Assembly (NCBI GenBank): GCA_013368445.1
Contig: JAACJO010000031.1
Location: 248,001-312,000, forward strand
Direction: 5' to 3'
From: Leucocoprinus leucothites
Taxonomy: Eukaryota > Basidiomycota > Agaricomycetes > Agaricales > Agaricaceae
DNA length: 64,000 bases
The notes below the pieces were generated by a model. It ran no database searches. It was not told the DNA's origin and saw nothing but the letters and a program-made list of their open reading frames with translations. The position numbers and the translations under genes were made by a program. Of the stretch, positions 39,553-50,789 are shown in pieces; the first letter of the stretch is position 1, and each line of letters begins with the position of its first letter.

Positions 39553-41664
39553 ATGACCTCTACGCCGCAGATCCCAAATGGCGTCGCCGAGCCGAGTGTC
39601 GAGCTTACATCTCTACCTCCTGTTGTAGGTATCAACTTTGGAAACTCTTACGCGTCGATAGCAGTTTTTACCAAGGTGCGCGTCTAAATTTTCAATGGTC
39701 CAGAAGTAAATGTTGACTAGAGAGAGGAATACAGGAAGGATCGGCAGAGTGCATTGCGAATGAGGATGGTGAACGTCAGATTGCCTGTGCTATTTCATTT
39801 CACGGCGAGGAAATGGTGAGCCTCTCATACGAGCCCTGAGCGCTATTGCTGATCTAGAGATAATCGCAGTACATTGGCAACCAAGCCAAACACCAGCTCG
39901 TGAAAAACGCACAAAATACCATCACAGGATTCAGAAATCTTCTTGGCAAAAAGTTTGTCTACACAAAATATCACTCTATCTCTGATTAACTTACGACGCT
40001 TTTAGATTCTCAGAGGTCCCACAATCCACGATCAACCTCTCCGCGCCCGTCATCCAACACCCTGATCTACCAGACACACCCGCCTACAAAGTCGCCGTTC
40101 TTCAACCTGCTCCTAGCCCACTCCCACCAGCCAGCACCCTGACCTCCAGATTTAACACACCTGCGGCCTCAGCTCTCCCAACCCCTCGATCAGAGCCCAT
40201 TCCAGTAGATCGTTATCTCACCCCAGACGAGGTAACCACCATCTTCCTCCGCTCTCTCGTCTCCTCTGCAGAAGCATTTCTCGGGAAACGAGTCAGAGAT
40301 GCCGTAATCACCGTCCCGTCCTGGTTCACTCCCTCTCAACGTTCTGCTCTCCAAAAAGCCGCTACAGAAACCGGCGTCAACGTCTTGCAACTCCTCGACG
40401 AAGCCGGCGCTGCCGTCGCTACTACTACAACTTCAACGTGGGGAAGCTCACTCTCGCCTGACAGGACTCAACTCATAGTCGACGTTGGTGCCTCCTCCAC
40501 AACCATCACCCTCCTCTCTCTCCGCTCCGGTCTCACATACACACTCGCCTCGCACACTACCCCCTCCGTTGGGGGAGATCTCATCGACACCCTTCTCGTC
40601 AAGCACTTCTCTTCCGAGTTCACCAAAAAGACTAAAATCCCCCTCACAGTCTGCCCAGCAACCGAAGTCCAAGATAAACGCGCGGAGGCAAAACTCCGTC
40701 TCGCATTAGAACATACCAAACGCACCATCTCCGCTTCACCAGGCGCAGCAACGTGTTCTGTCGAATCCCTCAAAGACGGCGTAGACTACACAGGCTCAAT
40801 CAACCGTATGCGATTCGACCTCGTCGCTCGTTCAGTATACGTCTCCATCACCTCTTCCATCATTTCTCTACTCCAAGAAGCCAACGTCGACCCTCACGAG
40901 GTAGACGAAATTGTCTACGTCGGTGGATCAACTTCTCTCCCTGGCTTGGATGAACATATCATCGTATCCGGTGGATTCCGCGAAGATGTCGAAACACCTT
41001 TCACTCGCGGTGTCGTGGTCGGTGGTGGAGTTGGCGACCCAACCACTATCATTGCCCGAGGATGCGCTTCACAAGCTCACTTGATCTCCGAGATCACCGA
41101 TCCTGAATTACGCGCTGCGTTCACTGCTAATGGTGAAAACGTCGAGATCCGCGCCACGACGAAGACACTTGGGGTGTTACTCCCTAGCCCAACCGATAAA
41201 GACGACTCGCTCGGTGGTACTTGGGTTCCTATTATTCAGAAAGAAACCGCTCTCCCTGCTCGCCGTGCTGTCCGCTTCGACGTCGAGCTCTCCTCTTCCA
41301 ATGAAATCGTCCTCGAAGTATGGGAATCAACCGAATCCATCCGCATCGACAAAATCAAACCCCCAAACCCGTATACTCCGACGACGAAGATAACGCAGAC
41401 GAAGACGAAGACGAGGAAGAAGAGGAAGTCGAAGTCAAATCGAATCAAACCACCAAATCATCTTACCTCGGCTTGATCCGCCTCACTGCAAAGTTGGGTG
41501 TAACACATCGGGGCAAGAGTGAGATGGCGGGACGGACGACTACGACGATTGATGTGACGTTTACTGTGGGTGTTGGTGCGGGGTTGAGTGTTTCTGTGAA
41601 GGAGGTTGGTGCTCGTGAGGGATTGGAAGGTGCTGTTGGGACGTTGCAGGTTTCTCGAGCGTGA
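39553..41664 (+). CDS. SSZ1: Hsp70-like ribosome-associated chaperone Ssz1, the only copy with exon 1 (one-base frameshift)
   Basis: Exons 39553-39675, 39735-39815, 39870-39952 and 40006-41664. The protein opens with an Hsp70-like phosphate loop in divergent form, VVGINFGNSYASIAVF, and continues with RVRDAVITVPSWFTPSQR, LLDEAGAAVATTTT, IVDVGASSTTITLL and EIVYVGGSTSLPGL. A shortened substrate-binding part lies behind an acidic linker. Yeast Ssz1 pairs with zuotin in the ribosome-associated complex and stimulates Ssb; the divergent loop and short C-terminus fit it better than Ssa-type Hsp70. Exon lengths total 1946 nt, one short of a multiple of three. At about 41360-41370 this copy has one base fewer than copies 2 and 3 (AAACCCCCAAACCC against AAACCTCCTAAACCC). 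As written, translation leaves the frame before the acidic linker and stops at 41476. The cause is either a base-call error in a C-run or a real lesion. Confidence 0.85.
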
Positions 41665-41774
41665 GACGTGGTATGTGGTGGATGACTTTTTGACTGAATA
41701 TAGCTTTTGGGGATACGTAGTATGATAGAGTACATTGAAGATACAAGAAATATGAAAAAATAAAACAGATTCAT

Positions 41775-42879
41775 CTAAAATGTCCAATCGCCTGAATATC
41801 CATTATACCACTGCGCCTTCCTTTCCTTCCTTTTTTTCTTCTTTCTTCCACTCGGACTCGAAAGCCACTGCAGAAAGGAGCAGCTTCTCGACTCCGACTC
41901 CGCGCAGTGTTCTGCAGAGCCATCATCAACATATGCCGACCGTCTTGCGTCCACAGGTGGTCGAGCTCCAGGCGGTCCCTGTATAGGGCCTACAGCGTCG
42001 CGATCTGATATCGGGACTCGTCTTCTTCGTCTCAATTGATAGTGTATTCTCAGTGAATTTGATGTTGCGGGCATTGCTGTTGGCAGTATGCTGCGTAGTA
42101 AGTTCTCTTCTCGGTCTTCGGTTGTGTTCAGCAGCGATGCAATTATTTACTGGTACTTGATAACTCTGTCGTCTTGTCTGCTTTGGATGAATGCTAGTGT
42201 TCTGAGGTTCCAGACTCGGGTTTCCTTTATTAGCTGGCAAGTACCCGCTTTCTCGTTCTTCCAACCGTGAGGGGCTCAGGATGTGAACCACCTCGGAGTC
42301 GGAAGTCCCATCCACGGCTCGAGGCACGACGTACGCCAGCACAGTCGCATATATATACCACTTCGAGGGCTCGTTCCCTTCCTCCTCCCACCATGAGTGG
42401 CTCACGATTTGAGCTATGGATGTAAAAACCCGTCGAGGGTCGTCGCGATCTGCATTGGAACGGGAGCAAAAGAAGGAGGTAACTATGGGTTTGTTCATGG
42501 GTTTTAGGACTTCAGCCAAGCTCTGCGCGATAGCCGACTTGCCCATACCGGCGGGGCAGTACATCCACGACAAGAGTTTCATACGGACTGGCTTGAACCA
42601 ATCGTATACCCTACATCTCAACTCCTGGCGAGTATATCCATCAACGGCGTCGAGAGACAGATCCTTATTGAATATAACTGGTTGAAATGGGACAAAATGA
42701 GCAACCCCAAAGAGATCTGATGACTCTAAATGTTGGGTCTTACCGCTGAGCTGTGGTCTAAGAAGTTCCGGGATCAAAGTACAGGTCTCTGTAGGCTGGA
42801 TAGAATCCATGGGCTTCGATATGCTGTCGAAGTCTTGGGAATGATACGGAAAACCTGTGGTGAGTGTTTGTGCTTCCAT
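41775..42879 (-). CDS. Array gene, unit 1: NACHT-like P-loop fragment between shared ends
   Basis: ATG at 42879 opens the leader MEAQTLTTGFPYHSQDFDSI shared with units 2 and 5. After a small intron (donor near 42745, acceptor near 42682) comes a STAND/NACHT-type start: WMYCPAGMGKSAIAQSLAE (Walker A) and SFFCSRSNADRDDPRRVF. The domain then stops and runs into a repeat with EVVHILSPSRLEERE. The 3' tail is open in two frames. One ends at 41926 (GRKTVGIC). The other ends at 41775 (QWYNGYSGDWTF), whose last residues recur in the other units. A full NACHT protein would be far longer, so this is a truncated or decayed gene. It is convergent with SSZ1, with stops about 110 bp apart. Whether it is expressed is unknown. 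Confidence 0.5.
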
Positions 42880-43470
42880 GACGTGTTGTGTTTTCTATCA
42901 CTTAGGGTAGGGGTGTTGAGAGGGAGTGAGACAAAGGGAAGGGTTCGGACAAGGGCTAAAGTAGTGGAAAGCTGGCGGGTTTTAAAAGTCGGCTTTCCCG
43001 AGCAAAAAAAAATGAATTGTGCTGGGTAATGGCATAGCTTTTTCAAGAGAGGGCCGTTTCGTAACAGGTCTACATTATTACTGCCATGAGTGATACTGCC
43101 ACACACGGGACCACATACACGAGGCTCGAGCCCTCCCAGCGCTTTTACATGCCAAATCAATTCTTTCCATTGATTTGGGGTCTACTTGATGTACCATTGT
43201 GATGAGGTGAGCTTCGACTCTGTCAAGTTTTCATTGGAATGGCCCAGTAGCGGAAAGATTGACCAACCTGGTATCCGCAAATAGGGCTTCATAGACTGTG
43301 CTAGAGTAACGTATCATCGAGGCTGTTCATTGAATAGAAAACGTGCTTAATAGAAGCAAGAGCGGAGTCGTTACAATGATGACAAAGCTATGTGACTGAC
43401 TCCGATCATCAATCTCCCACTCGGGATCATTGGCGTGTGTATTAAAACACCCTCGTGCTCTGGAGTCTGC

Positions 43471-43706
43471 TACAGGATCTGAGTATACCTGGTGAATATA
43501 GCAATGGATCAGCCACGCGACATACACGCTGCCTTGAAAACCGGTGCATACACGTCATGGTCTAGCTCCTGCCCGAATTCCCTCCCTATACCAGACCGCT
43601 TATACTCACTGAAAGGAGCATCAACCTCAACCCATGAGGCACAGTTGACCTTTCGGTTGAAATTTGAGCCATACTTCCAAGGGTGAGGGGAAACGGCTTA
43701 CCAATG
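43471..43706 (-). pseudogene. ALDH 3' fragment 1
   Basis: Matches the penultimate exon, last intron and start of the last exon of ALDH4 (59414-59690). The minus strand reads [13 protein letters not shown] followed by [10 protein letters not shown]. The conserved FGGYKQSG has become FSEYKRSG, and the last exon is truncated. The similarity ends inside the ALDH intron (GGTGAGGGGAAACGGCTTAC), where SSZ1 intron 1 sequence begins. No start or catalytic exons are present, so it cannot encode an enzyme. Confidence 0.8.
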
Positions 43707-45698
43707 AGCGCGCCTAAATCCTAACGGCCTGGAAGAAATGCTGACGGCGAGAGGAATATAGGAAGGATTGGCAGAGTGCATTGCAAATGAGGATGGTGAA
43801 CGTCAGATTGCCTGTGCCATTTCATTTTACGGCGAGGAAATGGTGAGCCTCTCGTACTAGCCATGAGCGCTATTGCTGATCTAGAGATAATCGCAGTGCA
43901 TTGGCAACCAAGCTAAACACCAGCTCGTGAAAAATGCACAAAATACCATCACAGTATTCAGGAATCTCCTTAGCAAAAAGTTTGCCTACACAAATTATCA
44001 CTCTATCTCTGATTAACTTACGACGCTTTTAGATTCTCAGAAGTCCCACAATCCACGATCAACCTCTCCGCACCCGTCATCCAACACCTTGGTCTACCAG
44101 ATACACCCGCCTACAAAGTCGCTGTTCTTCGACCTGATCCTAGCCCACTCCCACCAGGCAGCACCTTGACCTCTAGATTTAACACACCTGCAACCTCTGC
44201 TCTCCCAACACCGCGATCCGGACCCATTCCAGTAGATCCGAGTCGTTATCTCACACCAGACGAAGTAACCACTATCTTCCTCCGTTCTCTCGTCTCCTCT
44301 GCAGATGCATTTCTCGGGAAACGAGTCAGAGATGTCATAATCACCGTCCCATCCTGGTTCACTCCCTCTCAACGCTCTGCTCTTCAAAAAGCCGCCATGG
44401 AAACCGGCGTCAACGCCTTGCAACTCCTTGACGAAGCTGGTGCTGCTGTCGCTACCACTACAACTTCAACGTGGGGGAACTCACTCTCGCCCGACAGAAC
44501 TCAACTCATTGTCAATGTCGGTGCCTCCTCCACAATAATCGCCCTCCTCTCGCTTCGCTCCGGTCTCACATACACACTCGCCTCACACACCACTCCCTCC
44601 GTTGGAGGAGACCCCATCGACGCCCTTCTCGTCAAGTACTTCTCATCTGAGTTTACCAAAAAGACTATGATCGCCCTCACAGTCTGCCCCGCAGCCGAAG
44701 TCCAAGATAAACGCGCAGAGGCAAAACTCCATCTGGCATTAGAACATACCAAACGCACCATCTCCGCTTCACCAGGCGCAGCAACATGTTCAGTCGAACC
44801 ACTCACAAACGGCCTAGACTACACAGGCTCAATCAATTGTATGCGATTTGACCTTGTCGCTCGTTCAGTATAAGTCTCCATCACCTCTTTCATCACTTCT
44901 CTACTCTAAGAAGCCAATGTCGACCCCCACAAGGTAGATGAAATCATCTACGTCGGTGGATCAACTGCTCTCTCTGGCCTGGACGAACATATCACTGTAT
45001 CCGGTGGATTCCGCGAAGACGTTGAAACACCATTCACTCGCGGTGTCGTCGTCGGTGGTGGAGTTGGCGACCCAACCACTATTATTGCCCGAGGATGCGC
45101 CTCACAAGCTCACTTGATTTCCGAAATAACCGACCCTGAATTACGCGCTGCGTTCACTGCTAATGGTGAAAACGTCGAGATCCGCGCTACGACGAAGACA
45201 CTTGGAATGTTACTCCCTAGCCCAACCGATAAAGACGACTCGCTCGGTGGTACCTGGGTTCCTATTATTCAGAAAGAAACCACTCTCCCTGCTCGCCGTG
45301 CCGTCCACTTTGACGTCGAGCTCTCCTCTTCCAATGAAATCGTCCTCGAAGTATGGGAATCAACCGAATCCATCCGCATCGACAAAATCAAACCTCCTAA
45401 ACCCGTATACTCCGACGACGAAGATAACACAGACGAAGACGAAGACGAGGAAGAAGAGGAAGTCGAAGTCAAATCAAATCAAACTACTAAATCATCTTAC
45501 CTCGGCTTGATCCGTCTCACTGCAAAGTTGGGTGTAACACATCGGGGTAAGAGTGAGATGGCGGGACGGACGACTACGACGATTGATGTGACATTTATTG
45601 TGGGTGTTGATGCGGGGCTGAGTGTCTCTGTGAAGGAGGTTGGTGCTCGTGAGGGATTGGAAGGCGCTGTGGGGACGTTGCAGGTTGCCGGAGCGTGA
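43707..45698 (+). pseudogene. SSZ1 copy 2, lacking exon 1 and with in-frame stops
   Basis: Begins in intron 1, continues with exon 2 at 43762 and reaches the normal stop near 45698. The reading frame of exon 4 is broken by TAA at 44871-44873 (after LVARSV) and by a second TAA at 44907-44909. The acidic linker here has the intact frame (KPPKPVYSDDED) that copy 1 lacks. From about 45030 to the stop the sequence is almost identical to copy 3. There is no start exon and no obvious replacement start. Confidence 0.85.
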
Positions 45699-45816
45699 GA
45701 CGAGCGAAGTGGTATGTGGTGGATGACGTTTTTGACCGAACAAAGTTCCCCGGGATATGTAGTATGATATAGTACATTGAAGATATAAGAAATATGAAAA
45801 AATAAAACAGATTCTC

Positions 45817-47017
45817 CTAAAATGTCCAATCGCCTGAATATCCATTATACCACTGTGCCTTCTTCTCCTTCCTTTTCTTCTTCTTTCTTCCACGCGGACT
45901 GGAAAGCCACTGCAGAAAGGAGCAGCTTCTCGACTCCGACTCCGCGCAGTGTTCTGCAGAGCCATCATCAACATATGCCGACCGTCTTGCGTCCGCAGGC
46001 AGTCGAGCTCCAGGCGGTCCTTGTATAAGGCCTACAGCGTCGCGATCTGATATCGGGACTCGCCTTCTTCGTCTCAATTGATAGTGTATTCTCAGCGAAT
46101 TTGATGTTGCGGTCATTACGGTTGGCAGTATGCTGCGTAGTAAGTTCTCTTCTCGGTCGTCGGTTGTTTTCAGGGATGCAATTATTTGGGGGTACTTGAT
46201 CACTTGGTCGTCTTGTCCGCCCTGGATGAATCCTAGTGTTCTGAAGGATATTGTAACTGGGGTTTCCTATGTTTGCTGGCAAGTACTCGCTTTCTCGTTC
46301 TTCCAACCATGAGGGGCTCAGGATGTGAGCTACCTCGGGGTCAGAAGTCCCGTACACAGGAGGCATGATACACGCCAGCACAGCTTCACGCGCACACTTT
46401 CGCAAGTACTCCCCTCGTTCATCCCATCGTGAGGGGCTCGGGAGGTGAGTCACCTTCTCGTTGGAAGTCCCGTGTACGAGAGGCAAGGTGACCTCCAGCG
46501 GAACTGCAATGCCATTGACAGCTGTTGGCGAAGTGGAAGGTCGCGAAAAGCCCCCCCCCCGAAGTCACTATAAGGCATTATCCCAATCAAAAAGGGACAA
46601 TCTAGGACCTGCTTGTAGATCCTGTAAAACCACCGGATATTCGAGCGGTTCAAATGGTTCCATAGTGCACCTTCTTTTATGAACTGGCGTCCTACTGAAC
46701 AGCGATCCACGAGATCGCGGATAAAACGAACCACCTTCACCGGACAGGACGGAGCGTAAGAAGTTCCGTCAATAGAGTCTCGAGACAGGTCCTCATTGAA
46801 TATACCTAGTTGAAACGGGACAAATGAGCAAACCCCAAAGACATCTGATGATTCTCAATATTAAATCTTACCGCTGAGCTGTGGACTAAGAAGTTCCAGG
46901 GTATCGAAAGTACAGGTCTCTGCAGGCTGGATAGAATCCACCGGCTTCGATATACTGTCAAAGGCTTGGGAACAATACTCAAGGCCGCTGCATATGCCGA
47001 GTACTTGTGCTTCCATG
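45817..47017 (-). CDS. Array gene, unit 2: kinase-like fragment between shared ends
   Basis: ATG at 47017 gives the leader MEAQVLGICSGLEYCSQAFD and later PVDSIQPAETCTF, shared with unit 1. An intron with donor near 46870 and acceptor near 46805 leads to IFNEDLSRDSIDG. A different middle follows: RFIRDLVDRCSVGRQF and EGALWNHLNRSNIRWFYRIY, which resembles the alpha-C/beta-4 part of fungal protein kinases but without the catalytic loop. Next come two tandem ~41-residue repeats containing SPSRWDERG and SPSWLEERE, and then the shared tail. An 11-base C-run at 46549-46560 (plus strand) threatens the frame. Function unknown; probably a remnant or lineage-specific protein. Confidence 0.4.
46279..46524. 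repeat. Two copies of a 123-bp in-frame repeat
   Basis: Two blocks, each starting GCAAGTACT at 46279 and 46402, are 123 bp (41 codons) apart and similar throughout. The related segment in unit 1 starts at 42238 with a partial second copy near 42380. The encoded minus-strand repeat centres on GTSxxEVxHxxSPSRxxER. Confidence 0.65.
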
Positions 47018-47606
47018 ACGTGCCGTGTTTGCTATCACTTAGGGTAGGGGTGTTCAGAGGGAATGAGACAAAGGGAAGGGTTCGGACAAGGGCTAAGGTA
47101 GTGGCTGGCGGTTTTTAAAAGTCGGCTTCTCCGAGCAAAAGCCAGCTAATGGCATAGCTTTTACAGCAGAGTGGGCCGTTTCGTAATAGGTCCGCATCGC
47201 CATGAGTGACACCGTCACACACGGAACCACATACACGAGGCTCGAGCCCTCCTGGCGTCCTTACATGCCATTATACTTCCACCCATTAATTTGGAGTCTA
47301 CTTGATGTACCATTGTGATGAGGTGAGCATCGACATTTCCAAATTCCAAGTCTCGTTGGAATGGCCTAGCAGTGAGAACCCAACAGAAAGATTGACCAGC
47401 CCGGTATCCGTAAATAAGGTTCTGCTAGAGCAACATATCATCGAGGCTATTCATTGAGTGGAAAACGTGCTTAATAGAAGCAAGAGCCTCGCCGCAATGA
47501 TGGATAAAAATACTATGATTGACTCCGATATCATCGATCTCTCACTCAGTATCATCGGCATCTGTATTAAAACACCTCGTGCTCTGGAGCCTGCTACAGC
47601 ATCTGA

Positions 47607-49169
47607 CCAATATCAGGCCAGATACTCGTGTTGTTGCCAGCTGTCCAGAAAAAGAAAAAGAAAAGAAAAAGAAAATCGGAGAATGAGTCACAAGACCAAG
47701 AGATATCTACGGCACCCAACATCCATCAACAATCAGCAAGGGCTGCACTAACGTTAGTCCATCAGTAATACCGCACTGGCTCAAGTGTCAGGGCTGAATA
47801 CTCGGCCATGGTTCGCTACAAGACCCTATTTATGCTAAATTTTCATTGGTCTATCAGAGGATACTCGGGTAGATAGGGGGCAATCAGGTTTGTAACGAGT
47901 GTATCTAAGCGCTTGCATTTACTTAAATCAATCAATACCGTACTTCATCTTGAGTTCAAGTGCTGAAATTGGCGTATCGGCCCATTGTTTAGGCCAGCAT
48001 AGTGGATCAACCCCAGTGAAATTTTGATTTCTATCGAGGGAAAACGAGGATCAAGGAATATCAGCCAAGGTAAAATATGTGGCCTCATACGTTTGATGTC
48101 AAATGATGTTCTTCAATACCCATACACACAAAACCAGTCAAGCTAAACCACCATTAAATGTATTGTAATCTACTCTACTGACATCAAATGACATATTTCA
48201 ATACAATAAATTTTTCGGTCAACAATGTCGTTCAATCCTGTTCGGCAGATAATATATCACATCAGTCGGTATTTCTCAAGTGGCTGTAATCACTCACCAC
48301 AAACGATTGCAAGCTTGTTTATCACAATTTGATAGCATAGCCAGATAACACGAAAAGTGCCGAGAAAGCCCATACAGCCTGTCACCACCCACCATACCGC
48401 CCGTTCAGCATTGCAGCAACGCCCATGGAATAACATACGACGTTGCTGAGAGCCTTCAACTGGCTGCTTTAGAATACCTTTAATAGGGATCTTCAACAAG
48501 GCTGGTGTATGATTTTGTAGACGCTTGAGAGGATGCCGAACTGACTTTCCCAACTCTGGTCTGGTAATCGACATTCTTTCGAAGTCGTCCACGGGGCCGC
48601 CTGGGTGCCAGCTCACCTTCAGGCTTTGGTTTGCATGGCTGACCGTGTTTGCACCCCCCGGGGAGGACGATTCTGATGTGTCCTGTTGAGTACCGATAGG
48701 ATGTGCTTGGTATTCTCGTACCAACACCTTCGCTACCTGTGTTCCACTGCTTGCTATCCCACTGGGACCTGCGTCAAGTCATGACATCAGTCAAGATAGC
48801 GTCAAACAACCCTGAACATGCAAACTGCTCTCGTACCTGCTGTTCTCGCGATTGAGCTACATCCACCAGGGATGGGAGAGTTCGGTAAGTGACTGAAATA
48901 GAGTGTTCTCTCTATCAGAACGGCGCCTTCATTCATTGATAACTTGATATCACACATACCTTATAGCAGCCTAGTCAAAGTATGAGAGCGATGCGAGCAC
49001 GTTTCGAGGGCGTCATCGTTCATGAGTAACGAGTCGTAGGCAACACGACATATATAGAGGAAACGCGACCTACACCGAGGTCATGTGACTGATTATATAA
49101 TCGGAATATTAGCTAAGAAATTCCAGTATCCGGTATCTGGCACCACCACCTGTAACGGGCCCAATATCA
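47607..49169. mobile_element. ~1.55 kb insertion flanked by CCAATATCA direct repeats
   Basis: Relative to the other units, the ALDH last exon of unit 2 is split. It reads normally up to CCAATATCA (47607-47615), and the match resumes from CCAATATCA (49161-49169). The ~1545 bp between are absent from other units, so the 9-bp repeat looks like a target-site duplication, as made by hAT (8 bp) or Mutator-like (8-11 bp) elements. Terminal inverted repeats are weak: GCCAGATAC near the left end has its complement GTATCTGGC near the right end, about 20 bp inside. No transposase was found. The segment carries the two-exon gene at 48290-48936. Confidence 0.5.
48290..48936 (-). CDS. Hypothetical single-pass membrane protein carried by the insertion
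   Basis: Two exons (48837-48936 and 48290-48768) joined by a canonical 68-nt intron sum to 579 nt, 192 residues. It begins MNEGAVLIERTLYFSHLPNS. The middle is polar, with proline and basic residues (VRHPLKRLQNHTPALLKI, KGILKQPVEG). Near the C-terminus lies one hydrophobic segment, VWWVVTGCMGFLGTFRVIWL, long enough to span a membrane. I do not recognise a family. It lies entirely within the inserted segment and has no relative elsewhere in the window. It could be cargo or a captured host gene. Confidence 0.5.
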
Positions 49170-49416
49170 ACGTGAACCGCCTCGACTTGAGTATACCTGG
49201 TTAATATAGCAATGGATCAGTCACTCGACATACACGTTGCCTTCAAAATCGGTACATACACGTCACGGTCTAGAGCTTCCTACCCGAATTCCCTCCCTAT
49301 ACCAGACCGATTATGCCCACCGGGAGGAGCATTAACCTCAACCTATGAGGCACAGTTGACATTTCGGTTGAAATCTGAGCCGTACGTCCAAGGATGAGGG
49401 GAAACGACTTGCCAAT
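49161..49416 (-). pseudogene. ALDH 3' fragment 2
   Basis: Part of the last ALDH exon (VEAVHVDIG-like), the last intron and the penultimate exon. The minus strand of the penultimate exon reads [19 protein letters not shown], degraded from [17 protein letters not shown]. It ends in the same ALDH intron position as the other fragments and joins SSZ1 intron 1. Confidence 0.75.
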
Positions 49417-50657
49417 GAGTGCGTCTAAATTTGAATGGCCCAGAAGAAATGTTGACGGGCGAGAAGAATATAGGAAGGACTGGCAGAGTGCATTGCCAAT
49501 GAGGATGTTGAACGTCAGATTGCCTGTGCTATTTCGTTTCACGGCAAAGAAATGGTGAGCCTCTCACGCTGAGCTTGAGCGCTATTGCGGACTTGATTTA
49601 GAGATAATCGCAAGTACATTGGCAACCAGCTCGGGAAAAATGCACAAAATACCATCACAGGACTCAGAAACCTCCGGCGGAGGCAAAACTCCGGCTCGCA
49701 CTGGAACACACCAAACGCACCATCTCCGCTTCACCAGGCGCAGCTGCCTGTTCTTTCGAATCACTCAAATACGGCGTAGACTACACAGGCTCAATCAATC
49801 GTATGCTATTCGACCTTGTCGCTCGCTCAGTATACGTCTCCATCACCTCCATCATTTCTCTACTCCAAGAAGCCAATGTCGACCCCCACGAAGTAGACGA
49901 AATCGTCTACGTCGGTGGATCAACTTCTCTGCCTGGCTTGGATGCACATATCATCGTATCCGGTGGATTCCGCGAAGACGTTGAAACACCATTCACTCGC
50001 GGTGTCGTCGTCGGTGGTGGAGTTGGCGACCCAACCACTATTATTGCCCGGGGATGCGCCTCACAAGCTCGCTTGATTTCCGAAATAACCGACCCTGAAT
50101 TACGCGCTGCGTTCACTGCTAATGGTGAAAACGTCGAGATCCGCGCTACGACGAAGACACTTGGAATGTTACTCCCTAGCCCAACCGATAAAGACGACTC
50201 GCTCGGTGGTACCTGGGTTCCTATTATTCAGAAAGAAACCACTCTCCCTGCTCGCCGTGCCGTCCACTTTGACGTCGAGCTCTCCTCTTCCAATGAAATC
50301 GTCCTCGAAGTATGGGAATCAACCGAATCCATCCGCATCGACAAAATCAAACCTCCTAAACCCGTATACTCCGACGACGAAGATAACACAGACGAAGACG
50401 AAGACGAGGAAGAAGAGGAAGTCGAAGTCAAATCAAATCAAACTACTAAATCATCTTACCTCGGCTTGATCCGTCTCACTGCAAAGTTGGGTGTAACACA
50501 TCGGGGTAAGAGTGAGATGGCGGGACGGACGACTACGACGATTGATGTGACATTTATTGTGGGTGTTGATGCGGGGCTGAGTGTCTCTGTGAAGGAGGTT
50601 GGTGCCCGTGAGGGATTGGAAGGCGCTGTGGGGACGTTGCAGGTTGCCGGAGCGTGA
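49417..50657 (+). pseudogene. SSZ1 copy 3, exon 1 missing and internal deletion
   Basis: Intron 1 remnant, exon 2 and exon 3 are present. At about 49675, ITGLRNL then joins directly to the middle of exon 4 (plus strand GCGGAGGCAAAACTCCGG), deleting intron 3 and more than 600 bp of coding sequence and shifting the frame. The distal part from 49803 is open for 284 codons to the normal stop (LQVAGA) and has the full acidic linker. The last ~194 residues are identical to copy 2, indicating very recent duplication or gene conversion. Confidence 0.85.
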
Positions 50658-50789
50658 GATGTGGAGTGAAGTGGTATGCGGTGGATGGCCTTTTTGACTG
50701 AATATAGTTTCTGGGGATGTGTAATACGATAGAGAGTATATTGAAGATACAAGAAATATGAAAAAATAGAACAGATTCTTCTAAAATGA

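Larger units (their letters stand above)
39676..43706. repeat. Tandem array unit 1 (SSZ1 - NACHT-like gene - ALDH 3' end)
   Basis: The first of five head-to-tail copies. It begins in SSZ1 intron 1 and ends where an ALDH 3' fragment is cut inside an ALDH intron. The spacer 42880-43470 is matched in units 2, 4 and 5, with recurring stretches such as GGTAGGGGTGTTGAGAGGGA, ATTTGGAGTCTACTTGATGT and TGTACCATTGTGATGAGGTG. It holds no gene of its own. Confidence 0.8.
43707..49416. repeat. Tandem array unit 2
   Basis: Same order as unit 1: SSZ1 without exon 1, a minus-strand variable gene, a spacer (47018-47606) and an ALDH 3' fragment. It is longer because a ~1.5 kb segment is inserted at 47615-49160. 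Without the insertion it would be about 4.2 kb, close to unit 1. Confidence 0.8.

Noticed and set aside
40448..40773. Long minus-strand open frames across SSZ1 exon 4
   Set aside because: Mirror frames of a codon-biased Ser/Thr/Pro-rich exon. They contain no motif and are repeated wherever SSZ1 is copied.
41236..41448. Serine- or phenylalanine-rich minus-strand frames over the acidic linker
   Set aside because: A direct consequence of the GAC/GAA-rich linker read on the other strand.
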